Counted from the stretch's first letter, positions 9,163 through 18,562 are shown. The stretch: DNA of 64,000 nt from GCA-002733465 sp965230525 (GCA_965230525.1 OZ246008.1:4278001-4342000); one strand, 5' to 3'. The notes: a model not told the origin generated them from the letters alone. A program made the numbers and translations.

Positions 9163-11103
9163 ATGAGTAAGTATATCACCCAAAGCATAAGATTAGCTTC
9201 CTTTGCTGCACTTGCTTGCATGATGATTGCTTGTGGTTCACCCGGAAATCGAGGAACTAGCCCGCTAGCCAGTTCCGGCCAAAACCTCGAATCCATTCTG
9301 CGTCAAGCGGATCAAGCAACCCCCGAAAAAAAGAATCCCCTGTTAGTCCAAGCTGCTGGCATATTGCTGTTGGATGATCGGCATGAAAAGGCGCTTGAAT
9401 TACTACTCCATATTGACCAGCGCTATTTGAACGAATTACAAACCGATACCTATCATTTGTACTATGGCGAGGCCTTGCTCTGGGAAAACCCAGAATTGAC
9501 TCCAAGCAAGATCTTCGAGCGATTCAAAGCTTCATTAGGTCAACTGCGCTCAGTCAACGACCCTAGCCGCCATTCAATCGAATGGCAGATCCGCTACTTT
9601 CAATCATTGTCTGATAGTTATTTTGCCAATGGTAATTATTTTGAGGCAGCCAAACAACGTATCGGTTTAGATGACTTAATTGACGACCCGGAAGTGCTTG
9701 CCGCAAACAATGAAAGGATTTGGTCTGCAATTAGCCAAATGAGTCCCGAATTTCTCGACCAAATGATTTCAAGTTTCAATAGCCAACGAGTGAATGGTTG
9801 GTTAGAGATCGTAAAAATCAACCAAGTATGGGGAAACCGCCCCGACAAGTTACTTGAGCAAGTTAACTTGTGGAAACAACGATATCCATTACATCCAGCA
9901 ATGGTTTCGCAACCCAAAAGCTTACAACGTGTGGCGACCGTTGAAACATTTGAACCCAAGAAAATAGCCGTGCTACTGCCTTTAAGCGGGCGCTTTGCGC
10001 GCACTGGAAAAATGGTACATGACGGAATCGTAGCCGCACAATACCAACAAGCGAATGCGGAATCGATTGCGAGTATTAAGTTTTATGATACTGCGCAATC
10101 TCTTTCAGGTGCTGCTAGTTACCAACAAGCGATTGCCGATGGTGCGGACTTTGTAATCGGCCCTCTCATCAAAAAATCGATTAATGAAATTATTAATTTA
10201 GAACAACTTAGTACGCCTGTTTTGTTTCTTAATACAGCGTCCGAAGAAGTCTCTCGACATCAAATGATTTACCAGTTTGTGTTTTCAATTGAAGATAAAG
10301 CAATTCAGGCAGCGCACAGAGCTTGGGAACAAGGCTATCGAAAAGCGATCGCTTTTTTGCCAAAAGATCAACGCGGACAAAGAGCAAGAATAGCCTTTCA
10401 AGAATACTTTGAGCAACTTGGTGGAGAACTGATCGATACCGAGGAGTTTGACGATATCAAGAACTTAAAAAACAATGTTCAAAATTTGCTTCGGGTTAAT
10501 GAAAGCTTCGAAAGAAAAAGACGAATCGAGCAGATTGTCGGTCGCAATATTGAATCCAAAATTCGCCGCCGACAAGATGCCGACTTTATTTTTATGATTG
10601 CCACACCAAAAGAAGCAAGACGAATCAAACCCTTTATCGACTTTTACTTTGCGCTCGATTTACCCGTTGTTTCAACAGAAAGAGTTTTTTCCGGTGTCGC
10701 AGTTGGTCAATTAGAAAATGATTTGAACGGCATCGAGTTTGCCGATATTCCACTTTATATAAGTGAGCAGCCAGAGATGGCGCAGACAAGAGAAAATATT
10801 ATGGATATTGATGCGGATATTTTAAAGGGGACTAACGGACGCTTTTTCTCCTTAGGTTACGATGCGTACCAATTAATACCTGAGCTCTCCAAATTACAGG
10901 CGTTTCCGAGCTACCGATGGTATGGATTATCTGGGGAAATCGGCGTTAATGAAAAAGGCTTGGTTCATCGCTATTTGACTTGGGCAAAGTTTACCAATGG
11001 CGTTACTAAAGCCACCAAAGAGCGAGTACCACCCGAGCCGCAAATGGGCATACAACCAATCAGCCAAACATTGTCAAACGACTCGGTTAGCCCAAGTAAA
11101 TAG
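9163..11103 (+). CDS. lpoA: penicillin-binding protein activator LpoA
   Basis: Outer-membrane lipoprotein that stimulates PBP1A in peptidoglycan synthesis. From the ATG at 9163 the 646-residue product has a signal peptide with lipobox MIAC (Cys24), an N-terminal helical TPR-like part (about 35-250) and a C-terminal periplasmic-binding-protein-like domain beginning near KIAVLLPLSGRFARTG. The longer frame from 9103 adds 20 residues that would displace the signal peptide, so it was rejected. It is the first gene of lpoA-yraN-diaA-dolP and divergent from rsmI, an order conserved in the class. Confidence 0.93.
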   Translation: MSKYITQSIRLASFAALACMMIACGSPGNRGTSPLASSGQNLESILRQADQATPEKKNPLLVQAAGILLLDDRHEKALELLLHIDQRYLNELQTDTYHLYYGEALLWENPELTPSKIFERFKASLGQLRSVNDPSRHSIEWQIRYFQSLSDSYFANGNYFEAAKQRIGLDDLIDDPEVLAANNERIWSAISQMSPEFLDQMISSFNSQRVNGWLEIVKINQVWGNRPDKLLEQVNLWKQRYPLHPAMVSQPKSLQRVATVETFEPKKIAVLLPLSGRFARTGKMVHDGIVAAQYQQANAESIASIKFYDTAQSLSGAASYQQAIADGADFVIGPLIKKSINEIINLEQLSTPVLFLNTASEEVSRHQMIYQFVFSIEDKAIQAAHRAWEQGYRKAIAFLPKDQRGQRARIAFQEYFEQLGGELIDTEEFDDIKNLKNNVQNLLRVNESFERKRRIEQIVGRNIESKIRRRQDADFIFMIATPKEARRIKPFIDFYFALDLPVVSTERVFSGVAVGQLENDLNGIEFADIPLYISEQPEMAQTRENIMDIDADILKGTNGRFFSLGYDAYQLIPELSKLQAFPSYRWYGLSGEIGVNEKGLVHRYLTWAKFTNGVTKATKERVPPEPQMGIQPISQTLSNDSVSPSK

Positions 11104-11137
11104 CCAATCTTAAGCAAAGGATATTGAACCTTGTGAT

Positions 11138-11518
11138 ATGTTTGATGATTTAACGCCCAACAAGCGAGAAATCGGTGACCAGCATGAAGCGTTTGCTGCA
11201 AAAGTCATTAGCGAAGCTGGATTTAAGCTCGTTGAGCGAAATTACCTCTGCAAGCTCGGTGAAATTGATATCATTGCAAAAAATCAAAAACAGCTGGTGT
11301 TTATTGAAGTAAGATATCGAAAGTCAGAACTATTTGGTGGGGCGCTCCAGAGTATTAACTTAAAAAAGCGCCGACGTATTTGTTTGGCTGCCAATCACTA
11401 TTTGCAAACACATAAACTCACAAACAAAGTGGCCTGTCGCTTTGATGTTTTCGCTATTACTGGTAACCTTAAGCAACTCAGCTATCAATGGATAGAGGCA
11501 GCATTTGAGGCTGTTTAG
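11138..11518 (+). CDS. yraN: YraN family (UPF0102) nuclease-fold protein
   Basis: Small 126-residue protein with the restriction-endonuclease-like motif GEIDIIA...LVFIEVRYR (residues about 41-65) of the YraN/UPF0102 family. The role is not established; it may act on DNA in repair or uptake. It lies 34 bases after lpoA, in the conserved place before diaA. Length is normal for the family. Confidence 0.92.
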   Translation: MFDDLTPNKREIGDQHEAFAAKVISEAGFKLVERNYLCKLGEIDIIAKNQKQLVFIEVRYRKSELFGGALQSINLKKRRRICLAANHYLQTHKLTNKVACRFDVFAITGNLKQLSYQWIEAAFEAV

Positions 11519-11591
11519 CGGTCTTAACTTATTAAGGCCAAACAAATGATATCCCAAGGTAAGCCACACTTAACTTAAAGAACAGTTAATT

Positions 11592-12179
11592 ATGATTGAA
11601 CGAATTAAAAATAATTTCACTGAAAGCATTCAAACCAAGATTGCGGCAGCAGATGTTTTACCGGAAAAAATAGCTAAAGCCGGGGAGTTGATGGTAAAAA
11701 CGATGCTCAATGGCGGCAAAATTTTAACCTGTGGTAACGGCGGCTCAGCGGGTGATTCACAACATTTTTCTTCAGAAATGCTTAATCGATATGAAAGAGA
11801 CAGGCCACCTCTGCCTGCAATTGCATTAACAACCGACACACCGACCATTACCTCTATTGGTAATGACTATGATTTTAGTCAAATATTTTCCAAACAGGTA
11901 AAAGCACTGGGGCAGCCTGGCGATATTTTGCTTGCATTTTCTACCAGCGGAAATTCCAAGAATGTGATTGAAGCAATGCGCGCCGCACTGGCAAAAGATA
12001 TGTTAATTATCACCTGCACCGGCAAAGACGGCGGCGAAATGGCAGGCCTAATTAGCGAGAATGATGTGGAAATTAGAGTGCCATCTAATTCCACTGCACG
12101 AATTCAAGAAGTTCATCTTTTAGTAATCCATAGCCTTTGTGATTTAATTGATAACCAACTATTTGGAGAAAACGAATGA
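11592..12179 (+). CDS. diaA: DnaA initiator-associating protein DiaA (SIS domain)
   Basis: SIS-domain protein of 195 residues. The sugar-phosphate isomerase fold is clear (LTCGNGGSAGDSQHFSSEML near residues 45-65, LAFSTSGNSKNV near 115-126, SNSTARIQEVHLLVIHSLC near 165-183). In this gene order (after yraN, before dolP) the homologue is DiaA, a tetramer that binds DnaA and helps start replication. A phosphoheptose isomerase (GmhA) role is the alternative, since the families are close. Its stop overlaps the start of the next gene by four bases. Confidence 0.88.
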   Translation: MIERIKNNFTESIQTKIAAADVLPEKIAKAGELMVKTMLNGGKILTCGNGGSAGDSQHFSSEMLNRYERDRPPLPAIALTTDTPTITSIGNDYDFSQIFSKQVKALGQPGDILLAFSTSGNSKNVIEAMRAALAKDMLIITCTGKDGGEMAGLISENDVEIRVPSNSTARIQEVHLLVIHSLCDLIDNQLFGENE

Positions 12180-12763
12180 GACTAATTGTACTGCTCACTT
12201 TAATTACAAGTTGTTTTTGTATGACAGGCTGCGCAGGACTTTTTGTCGCGGGTGCAGCGACAGGCGCAGTAGCAAGCCAAGACAGAAGAACTGTACCAGC
12301 ACAGCTGGAAGATGAAAACATTGAAATAAAATCGACCACAACTTTGTTTGAAGACGATGAAATTTGGCAAGACACAAACATCGATGTGATTAGTTACAAT
12401 GGCGTTTTGCTACTCGTTGGTCAAGCACCAACAGCAACATTAAAACGTCGAGCAAAACAAGAAGTTGAAAGCATTCCGAATATACGAAAAATTTATAATC
12501 AAATTAGAGTGGCCGCTCCAATTTCATTTTTTGCCAAGCGCAATGATGAATTCCTCACTTCAAAAGTTAAGTCATCAATGCTGTTCACTGAAGATTTCCC
12601 ATCCTCAAAAATAAAAGTTGTGACTGAAAATAGTGAAGTTTTTCTACTCGGCTTGGTAACAGAACAAGAAGCCAAAAAAGCCGTTGAAATCGCTAGAAAT
12701 GTCGACGGGGTAGCTCGAGTGGTTAAAGTGTTTGAAACCATTGAGCCACCAAAAGACGACTAA
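12176..12763 (+). CDS. dolP: BON-domain outer-membrane lipoprotein DolP (YraP)
   Basis: Lipoprotein of 195 residues with lipobox MTGC (Cys19) and two BON domains (about 47-115 and 122-190), each with the pattern of a strand, V-x-L-x-G, and helix (VLLLVGQAP, VFLLGLVTEQEAKKAVEIA). DolP supports outer-membrane integrity at division sites and BAM function in Escherichia coli. The ATG overlaps the diaA stop (ATGA), so the two are translationally coupled. Length matches the family. Confidence 0.92.
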   Translation: MRLIVLLTLITSCFCMTGCAGLFVAGAATGAVASQDRRTVPAQLEDENIEIKSTTTLFEDDEIWQDTNIDVISYNGVLLLVGQAPTATLKRRAKQEVESIPNIRKIYNQIRVAAPISFFAKRNDEFLTSKVKSSMLFTEDFPSSKIKVVTENSEVFLLGLVTEQEAKKAVEIARNVDGVARVVKVFETIEPPKDD

Positions 12764-12794
12764 TTGAAGGTCAACCACATCAACAAAATAGCTA

Positions 12795-13271
12795 TTATTT
12801 AATCACTTTCAGGTGAGAGGGCTTGTCAGCTTTTTTGCCGTTAGATGGATTGCTTTCGCTGGTTGACTGCTCTTCCGTTTCAGAGGGCTTGCTATCCTCT
12901 GACACAGTCGCATTTTCAGTATCAGGCTGATCAACCGCTTCTGGAAATGCCATACCCAGACTGTTTTCCTGTGCATATACAGCCAAGAGCGCATTCATCG
13001 GAATATAAATTTGCTGCGCCTTACCCGAAAAACGAGCATTAAAGGAAATCGCCTCGTTATCTGCAAACCAACTTTGGATCGCATTTGGAGAGACATTAAG
13101 AATTATTTGACCATCTTTCACGTGCTCTTGTGGCACTTTTACACTGGGCTGTGTGGCATCCACCAGAAGATACGGCGTTCCCTCGTTATCGAGTATCCAC
13201 TCATGAATGGCTCTAAATAAGTAAGGTTTATTTGACGAGAAAGGTGTACCGACTAAATCTATATTGGTCAT
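12795..13271 (-). CDS. sspB: ClpXP protease specificity-enhancing factor SspB
   Basis: SspB tethers ssrA-tagged proteins to the ClpXP protease. The folded substrate-binding domain covers about residues 8-110 (KPYLFRAIHEWILDN, then YLLVDA and IQSWFADNEAISFNARFSG), followed by an acidic flexible linker and a C-terminal ClpX-binding tail ending HLKVIK. The start was set at the ATG at 13271, seven bases after a GGAG site; the open frame to 13316 has no such site. It follows sspA as in most proteobacteria, with a hairpin between the two. Confidence 0.93.
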   Translation of the reverse strand: MTNIDLVGTPFSSNKPYLFRAIHEWILDNEGTPYLLVDATQPSVKVPQEHVKDGQIILNVSPNAIQSWFADNEAISFNARFSGKAQQIYIPMNALLAVYAQENSLGMAFPEAVDQPDTENATVSEDSKPSETEEQSTSESNPSNGKKADKPSHLKVIK

Positions 13272-13317
13272 ACTAAACTCCGAAAGAGGAGAAAGTTGGT
13301 TGGATTGTTTGCGCAAG

Positions 13318-13339
13318 AAAATCGAGCCTCGTGGCTCGA
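13318..13339 (-). terminator. hairpin between sspA and sspB
   Basis: On the minus strand a 7-bp stem (TCGAGCC / GGCTCGA, loop ACGA) is followed by TTTTCTT. This looks like a weak intrinsic terminator or attenuator that would lower sspB expression relative to sspA. Confidence 0.5.
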
Positions 13340-13355
13340 CATTCTTAATTAAGTC

Positions 13356-13985
13356 TTACGGACGCATCTCTCGTTCAATATCGCTTAAGCTCGCTTGAAA
13401 TGACTCGCGCTCAAACAGTAATTCCATATAGGTAGTTACTTCTTTAGCTCCACGCCCAGTCAGCTTAATACCCATTGCTGGTAGTCGCCACATTAGCGGT
13501 GCTAAGCAGCAGTCAATGAGTGAAAAGTCTTCATTAAGAAAATAAGGGGTTTCAGAGAAAACAGGGGCAAGAGTCAATAAACTTTCGGTTAACTCTTTTC
13601 TGGCTTGCTCAGCTTCTTTGTCTTTACCCGACAAAATGGTATTCATTAAGCTATACCAATCTTTTTCAACTCGTCTCACCATCAAACGAGAACGAGCACG
13701 AGCGACTGGATAAACAGGCATTAATGGTGGGTGCGGAAAACGCTCATCAAGATATTCCATGATAATTGGCGCTTCGAATAAAACCAATTCACGATCGACC
13801 AATGTAGGTACGGTGTTATATGGGTTTAGGTCGATTAAATCTTCCGGCGGTTGACGGCTATCAAGCACTTCGATAGCTTCAAAGTTAACGCCTTTTTCCG
13901 CTAGAACGATTCTAACTTGATGACTATAAACATCATCAGAGCCGGTGTATAGAGTCATTATGGAACGTTTAGCAACAGTCGCCAT
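13356..13985 (-). CDS. sspA: stringent starvation protein A SspA
   Basis: RNA-polymerase-associated protein of 209 residues with the glutathione-S-transferase fold (thioredoxin-like part 1-90: MTLYTGSDDVYSHQVRIVLAEKG, NTVPTLVDRELVLFE; helical part after 95). In other bacteria it binds sigma-70 holoenzyme and helps acid and starvation survival and phage lytic transcription. It has no expected GST catalysis. It lies between petC and sspB on the same strand, the conserved order. Confidence 0.94.
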   Translation of the reverse strand: MATVAKRSIMTLYTGSDDVYSHQVRIVLAEKGVNFEAIEVLDSRQPPEDLIDLNPYNTVPTLVDRELVLFEAPIIMEYLDERFPHPPLMPVYPVARARSRLMVRRVEKDWYSLMNTILSGKDKEAEQARKELTESLLTLAPVFSETPYFLNEDFSLIDCCLAPLMWRLPAMGIKLTGRGAKEVTTYMELLFERESFQASLSDIEREMRP

Positions 13986-14062
13986 TGAGGCTTCTCCTAA
14001 TTATATTTTTACTCAGTTTTAAAAGCGTTACGCTAATAAAACTAAGCATTTAAAACGACAAC

Positions 14063-14083
14063 AGCGGCTCCAATGGAGCCGCT
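14063..14083 (-). terminator. hairpin after petC
   Basis: A perfect 9-bp GC-rich stem (AGCGGCTCC / GGAGCCGCT, loop of three) lies 30 bases after the petC stop. On the minus strand it is followed by GTTGTCGTTTTAAA, an imperfect T-run, so it may end the petABC transcript at least in part. Confidence 0.55.
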
Positions 14084-14113
14084 TAGAAACTTACAAAAAA
14101 ATTCTGAACTTGA

Positions 14114-15001
14114 TTAATGAATATCTTTCCAGAATTCTTTTTTCAAGAAATAAGCCATGCCTGTAAAGAACAAAATAAACAGGAGCACATAGATCCCTAG
14201 GCTTTTTCTATCTCGCTTAATCGGCTCGCCGATGTAATCCAGAAAGTTGACCAAATCAACCATCGCTGAGTCAAACTCTTCAGGTGTTAGTTTGCCTTCT
14301 TCTAAAAGTACAAAATACTTACCGTCTTTAGACAGCTGCTTAAGGGTTTCTTTATGGCCTTCGATCAATTCTTCGGCTTTTTCAATAGTGGCAGTCAGTT
14401 CACTAGAGCTACCGTCCGTCTTGATCTTTTCATTGGCGGTAGCAATATCACCTAATGCATACTCTATTTCATTTTCAAGCTTTTTAACTTCTTCAGTTTT
14501 TCCTTGAATACCTTGTAATCGCTCAAGCGCATGAGGCATACCAACATCTTTGAATACTGAATTGTTAACTCCGTAAGGTCGCGAGTCGTCAGCGTAAAAA
14601 CCTCGAAAGTAATTGTATAACCAGTCTGTCTTTTTAGATCGTGCAATCAAAGAAAGATCCGGCGGCGCAGTACCAAACCACTTTTCAGCGGCAGCGCGAG
14701 GCATGTTATTGGTCATCAAGTCACCAATTCGCTCACCGGTAAACATTAAGTTTTCGACCATTAAAGGTTCCGGAATTTCCAGGTCCTTTGCAGTACGGTT
14801 ATATCGCTGAAACTCTAACGAATGACAGCCCATACAATTATTCATGTAAATTTGCATGCCATTTTGCATCGAAGTCGTCAAACGGTGGTCCGAATAAGTA
14901 GGCATCTTGTCATTTGGTAAATACTCACCACCACCAGCTGCCAAAGCAGGTAGAGAGATACTAGCTAACGTGAGTAAAGAAATTTTTAATAACTTTTTCA
15001 T
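14114..15001 (-). CDS. petC: cytochrome c1 of the bc1 complex
   Basis: Heme c subunit of ubiquinol-cytochrome c reductase, 295 residues. It has a signal peptide (1-22), heme motif CMGCH at 56-60, a likely axial Met in DVGMPHAL near 154 and a C-terminal membrane anchor at about 266-286. It is longer than many bacterial c1 proteins because of a Glu/Lys-rich coiled-coil-like insert at about 165-230. It begins right at the end of petB and forms the petA-petB-petC operon on the minus strand. Confidence 0.95.
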   Translation of the reverse strand: MKKLLKISLLTLASISLPALAAGGGEYLPNDKMPTYSDHRLTTSMQNGMQIYMNNCMGCHSLEFQRYNRTAKDLEIPEPLMVENLMFTGERIGDLMTNNMPRAAAEKWFGTAPPDLSLIARSKKTDWLYNYFRGFYADDSRPYGVNNSVFKDVGMPHALERLQGIQGKTEEVKKLENEIEYALGDIATANEKIKTDGSSSELTATIEKAEELIEGHKETLKQLSKDGKYFVLLEEGKLTPEEFDSAMVDLVNFLDYIGEPIKRDRKSLGIYVLLFILFFTGMAYFLKKEFWKDIH

Positions 15002-16221
15002 TAGTGAGTCACCCTCTCTGGAACTGGCTTAGTTGTTCCCCATTGACTCCACCAGGGCATCAAGAGGAAAAATGCAAAATAGTAAATGGTACAGATTCTT
15101 GCCACCAAAGTTCTCATATCGTTTGGTGCCAACATTCCTAAGTAACCTAAGATAAAGAAGCTGATTACAAATAGTGCGAGTGCCACTTTAAAGATTGGGC
15201 TTTTGTAACGAATTGAAAGCACTGGGCTTCGATCTAACCAGGGTAGGAAAAATAACACGACCAAAGACAAGGCCATTGCAACAACCCCGAGTCCCTGATT
15301 AGGTACCGCCTTAAGTATTGAATAATAAGGTGTGAAATACCAAACAGGCGCAATATGTTCAGGTGTTTTGAGCGGATCAGCCGGGGTAAAGTTAGGCGGC
15401 TCAAAGAAGTAGCCTCCCATTTCAGGGCTGAAGAATATGATCGCACAGAAGATAAACAAGAACACACCGACACCCACAATGTCTTTTACTGTGTAGTATG
15501 GGTGGAAAGGAATTCCGTCTAATGGAATACCGTTTTCATCTTTGTTCTTTTTAATATCAATTCCGTCTGGGTTATTTGAACCTACTTTGTGAAGAGCAAC
15601 AATGTGTAAGAACACCATTAACAACAACGCCATAGGCAGTGCGACAACATGCAATGCAAAGAATCGATTCAAGGTGGCGCCAGAAATAATAAAGTCGCCT
15701 CGAATCCAAACGGCAAGATCTTCACCAACAACTGGAACCGCACTAAATAAGTTTATGATTACTTGAGCGCCCCAATAAGACATATTACCCCAAGGTAATA
15801 AATAACCCATAAAACCTTCGGCCATTAATAGAACAAAAATAATCATACCAAAGATCCATACGAGCTCTCTGGGTTTACGGAATGAACCGTAAATTAACGC
15901 CCGAAACATGTGTAGATAAACTACAACGAAGAAGGCAGATGCGCCAACACCGTGCATGTATCTTAATAACCAACCCCATTCAACATCCCGCATAATGTAC
16001 TCAACGGATGCATAGGCTCCTTCGCCTGTTGGGTTATAGTTCATAGTTAACCAAATACCAGTAAGGATTTGGTTTACAAGCACTAATAAGGCTAGAGAGC
16101 CAAAGAAGTACCAGAAATTAAAGTTTTTAGGTGCATAGTATTGAGCTAAATGCTCATTCCATACTTTGGTTGCAGGGAAGCGGTCATCAATCCACTGCAT
16201 AAACAGAGCCATCTTTCCCAT
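15001..16221 (-). CDS. petB: cytochrome b of the bc1 complex
   Basis: Membrane subunit of 406 residues that carries hemes bL and bH and the two quinone sites. The family marks are GVGASAFFVVVYLHMFRALIYG and the GYLLPWGNMSYWG stretch, then the second His pair around ALHVVALPMALLLMVFLHI and the APVWYFTPYYSILKAVP region of the Qo side (the PEWY-type loop reads PVWY here). Eight or so membrane segments are visible. The ATG at 16221 overlaps the petA stop (TAATG). An internal ATG at 16212 could be the start instead. Confidence 0.96.
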   Translation of the reverse strand: MGKMALFMQWIDDRFPATKVWNEHLAQYYAPKNFNFWYFFGSLALLVLVNQILTGIWLTMNYNPTGEGAYASVEYIMRDVEWGWLLRYMHGVGASAFFVVVYLHMFRALIYGSFRKPRELVWIFGMIIFVLLMAEGFMGYLLPWGNMSYWGAQVIINLFSAVPVVGEDLAVWIRGDFIISGATLNRFFALHVVALPMALLLMVFLHIVALHKVGSNNPDGIDIKKNKDENGIPLDGIPFHPYYTVKDIVGVGVFLFIFCAIIFFSPEMGGYFFEPPNFTPADPLKTPEHIAPVWYFTPYYSILKAVPNQGLGVVAMALSLVVLFFLPWLDRSPVLSIRYKSPIFKVALALFVISFFILGYLGMLAPNDMRTLVARICTIYYFAFFLLMPWWSQWGTTKPVPERVTH

Positions 16222-16805
16222 TATGCTTCTCCCTCATCAACACCGATTAAAATTTTATTATCAGCTAAGTAAGTGTACGGAGGTACTTCTAAGTTGGTCG
16301 ACGCCGGTGATCCACTGAATACACGACCAGCAAGATCGAATTTAGAACCATGACATGGACAGAAGAAACCACCACCCCAAGATACCTCGGTTTCTTTTTT
16401 ATGCTGAGGTACACAACCTAAATGTGTGCAAATTCCAACAATAACAGCAATATCTGGTCGTAAAGAGCGAGTGCCCTCATCGACGTAATCGGGTTGCTTA
16501 GTTTCTGGGTTTTCGGATTTAGCATCCTTAAGTTCACCCTCTATCGCTGCAAGCGCTTTAACCGTTTTATCATCACGACGAACAACAAAAACAGGTTTTC
16601 CGCGCCATTTGACTTTAACCATTTGGCCAACTTGAACTTTATCTAGGTTAAATTCAACTGGAGCACCACCCGCTTTTGCTTTTTCACTAGGGTTCCAAGA
16701 CCCCAGAAAAGGCACAGCCACAAAGCCTGCGCCTACTACTCCAACACCAGCGGTTGCTAGCGTCAAGAAACGGCGTTTCTCTCTATCTACACCATCATTA
16801 GTCAT
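16221..16805 (-). CDS. petA: Rieske iron-sulfur protein of the bc1 complex
   Basis: [2Fe-2S] subunit of 194 residues. A twin-arginine signal-anchor (REKRRFLTLAT, membrane segment 16-36) is followed by the Rieske fold with cluster ligands in CTHLGC (126-131) and CPCHGSKFD (149-157). An insert of charged residues at about 90-112 (LKDAKSENPETKQPDY) lies before the first cluster motif, as in gammaproteobacterial proteins of this class. First gene of petABC. Confidence 0.96.
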   Translation of the reverse strand: MTNDGVDREKRRFLTLATAGVGVVGAGFVAVPFLGSWNPSEKAKAGGAPVEFNLDKVQVGQMVKVKWRGKPVFVVRRDDKTVKALAAIEGELKDAKSENPETKQPDYVDEGTRSLRPDIAVIVGICTHLGCVPQHKKETEVSWGGGFFCPCHGSKFDLAGRVFSGSPASTNLEVPPYTYLADNKILIGVDEGEA

Positions 16806-17289
16806 TCGGATAGTCTCCCCTTCGACCAGCTATATACAACGAAAAAATAAGTATTCAAATATTAGACCTCAAAAATGAAAGTTTTGAGGTGATAAACCTA
16901 TAGTGAAACCAGTATTTATGGGCGGTAAAGGCCGGATTTGTGGCAATATCGGTTTATTAATCGGACGGATCATAAAGAATTACCTTATCTTTTACAAGGA
17001 ATTGCCGTTTTTTGTTTCTATCTAACTGATATTGTTGATAATTTAGTTTTAGCAATGGCACTTTGCATCAGCTAAAAAATGGCCAAAATTGACACTTATC
17101 CTCAAACAACAATTTTAGCGTAATTTTGTTCTCAAAATCAGTTAGATTTTGCTCAAAATTTGGCCTGCTCCGCTGCCCTCGCTTTAACTTTTTTCATCAC
17201 TACAATAAAACCAAATCGCTTGTTTATGAAAATCAATAAGGATTGTGTATAGTCGTGACATTATTTACTTTTTATAAGGAAATGGCACA
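16806..17289. promoter_or_regulatory. divergent control region of petABC and the Nramp-like operon
   Basis: This 484-base region has no convincing gene. About 60 bases before petA there is a perfect 9-bp inverted repeat, ACCTCAAAA / TTTTGAGGT, at 16866-16874 and 16882-16890 (7-base spacer), which could be an operator or a leader hairpin. A -10-like TATAGT at 17248-17253 precedes the transporter gene. A 35-codon open frame from 16918 has no ribosome site and was not called. Confidence 0.45.
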
Positions 17290-18510
17290 ATGCGGCTCCC
17301 TCAAATTGGCCCTGCATTTTTGGTAACGGCGGCATTTATTGGCCCGGGCACGGTGATCACTGCTAGTTTAGCGGGTGCAAACTACGGGTACGCCTTGATT
17401 TGGGCACTGCTTTTCTCTGCGTTGGCGACCATCATATTACAAGAAATGTCGGCAAGATTGGGGATCGTAACTCAGCAAGGGCTCGGCGAAAATATACGCG
17501 CCCAACTAACTCATCCTGCCAGCCGAGTAGTTGGAATGATATTAGTGATTGCAGCAATTGTAGTTGGTAACGCGGCCTATCAAGGCGGTAATATTTCTGG
17601 TGCAGCATTAGGACTTGAAAGTATCGCTGGTGACTTTTTGCCCTTTTCAATTTGGCCGATTACGATTGGCGTTGCAGCTTTCTTGCTACTTTGGACAGGA
17701 AGTTATCGATTAATCGAAAAAGCACTTATCATATTGGTTGCGTTGATGAGCATTGCATTTGTGACGACCATGCTTTTAACCAATCCCAGCTATAGCCAGA
17801 TCTTCTCAGGACTATTTACTCCTCAAATTCCCACCGGCGCAACCTTAACCGTTATCGCACTGGTAGGTACTACAGTGGTCCCATACAATTTGTTCCTGCA
17901 TGCCTCAAGTGTTAGCCAAAAATGGCAATCTGAAACGCACCTGCACGATGCTCGTAAAGATGTGTTTGTTTCCGTTCCAATCGGCGCATTAATTTCAATC
18001 GCTATTTTATCGACGGCAGCAACTGCATTTTTTGGCAAACAAATCAATATTCAATCTGTGGCCGACCTAGCGCCTTCTTTGCAACCGCTTTTTGGTTCAT
18101 TTTCGAGCGTTCTTATGGCGATTGGACTGTTTGCCGCAGGCGTATCGTCAGCGGTCACCGCACCACTTGCAGCAGCCTATGCACTAAATGGTATTTTAAA
18201 ACTCGGGTCGCCTAATGACTCAGCAAAAATGGATACGATAGCCTTTAAATCAGTCTGGATTATTATTCTGTTACTCGGCGTTTTGGTTGCCACCTCAGGA
18301 TATAAGCCTGTGACCATTATTTGGTTCGCCCAAGTCGCTAACGGTATATTGCTGCCAGTCATTACTTGTTTTCTGCTCTGGATTATGAACACTCAAAGAC
18401 TAGGCAAATATAAAAACAACTTAATGCAAAATTTTCTAGGTGGTTGTGTATTAGTGATTACAATTGGCTTAAGCGCGAGAAGCTTGGGCTCAGCATTTGG
18501 TTTGTTGTGA
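17290..18510 (+). CDS. Nramp-fold membrane transporter of the pxp operon
   Basis: Membrane protein of 406 residues with about 11 helices and the Nramp (SLC11) fold. The two substrate-site motifs are altered: where metal transporters have DPGN in helix 1 this has GPGT (residues 18-21), and where they have MPH in helix 6 this has VPYN. The metal-binding Asp, Asn and Met are thus missing. Homologues of this kind sit next to pxpA/kipI/kipA in other bacteria, for example ycsG in Bacillus subtilis. I infer import of 5-oxoproline or a related compound, not of Mn or Fe. AAGGA nine bases before the ATG supports the start. Confidence 0.85.
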   Translation: MRLPQIGPAFLVTAAFIGPGTVITASLAGANYGYALIWALLFSALATIILQEMSARLGIVTQQGLGENIRAQLTHPASRVVGMILVIAAIVVGNAAYQGGNISGAALGLESIAGDFLPFSIWPITIGVAAFLLLWTGSYRLIEKALIILVALMSIAFVTTMLLTNPSYSQIFSGLFTPQIPTGATLTVIALVGTTVVPYNLFLHASSVSQKWQSETHLHDARKDVFVSVPIGALISIAILSTAATAFFGKQINIQSVADLAPSLQPLFGSFSSVLMAIGLFAAGVSSAVTAPLAAAYALNGILKLGSPNDSAKMDTIAFKSVWIIILLLGVLVATSGYKPVTIIWFAQVANGILLPVITCFLLWIMNTQRLGKYKNNLMQNFLGGCVLVITIGLSARSLGSAFGLL

Positions 18511-18562
18511 ACAGTTAAAAACACTTTTCTGGTTGTAAATAATAACAACGGACTTCATTGAG

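Noticed and set aside
9135..9296. N-terminal extension of rsmI
   Set aside because: It overlaps the start of divergent lpoA and makes the protein longer than the family; ATG 9134 fits.
12809..12994. Second frame inside sspB
   Set aside because: It is a shadow of sspB in another frame with no independent support.
16918..17025. 35-codon frame upstream of the Nramp-like gene
   Set aside because: There is no ribosome site and the sequence shows no coding character beyond chance.
17046..17070. TGGCAC...TTGCA as a sigma-54 promoter
   Set aside because: The spacing between the GG and GC elements is far too short for a -24/-12 promoter.
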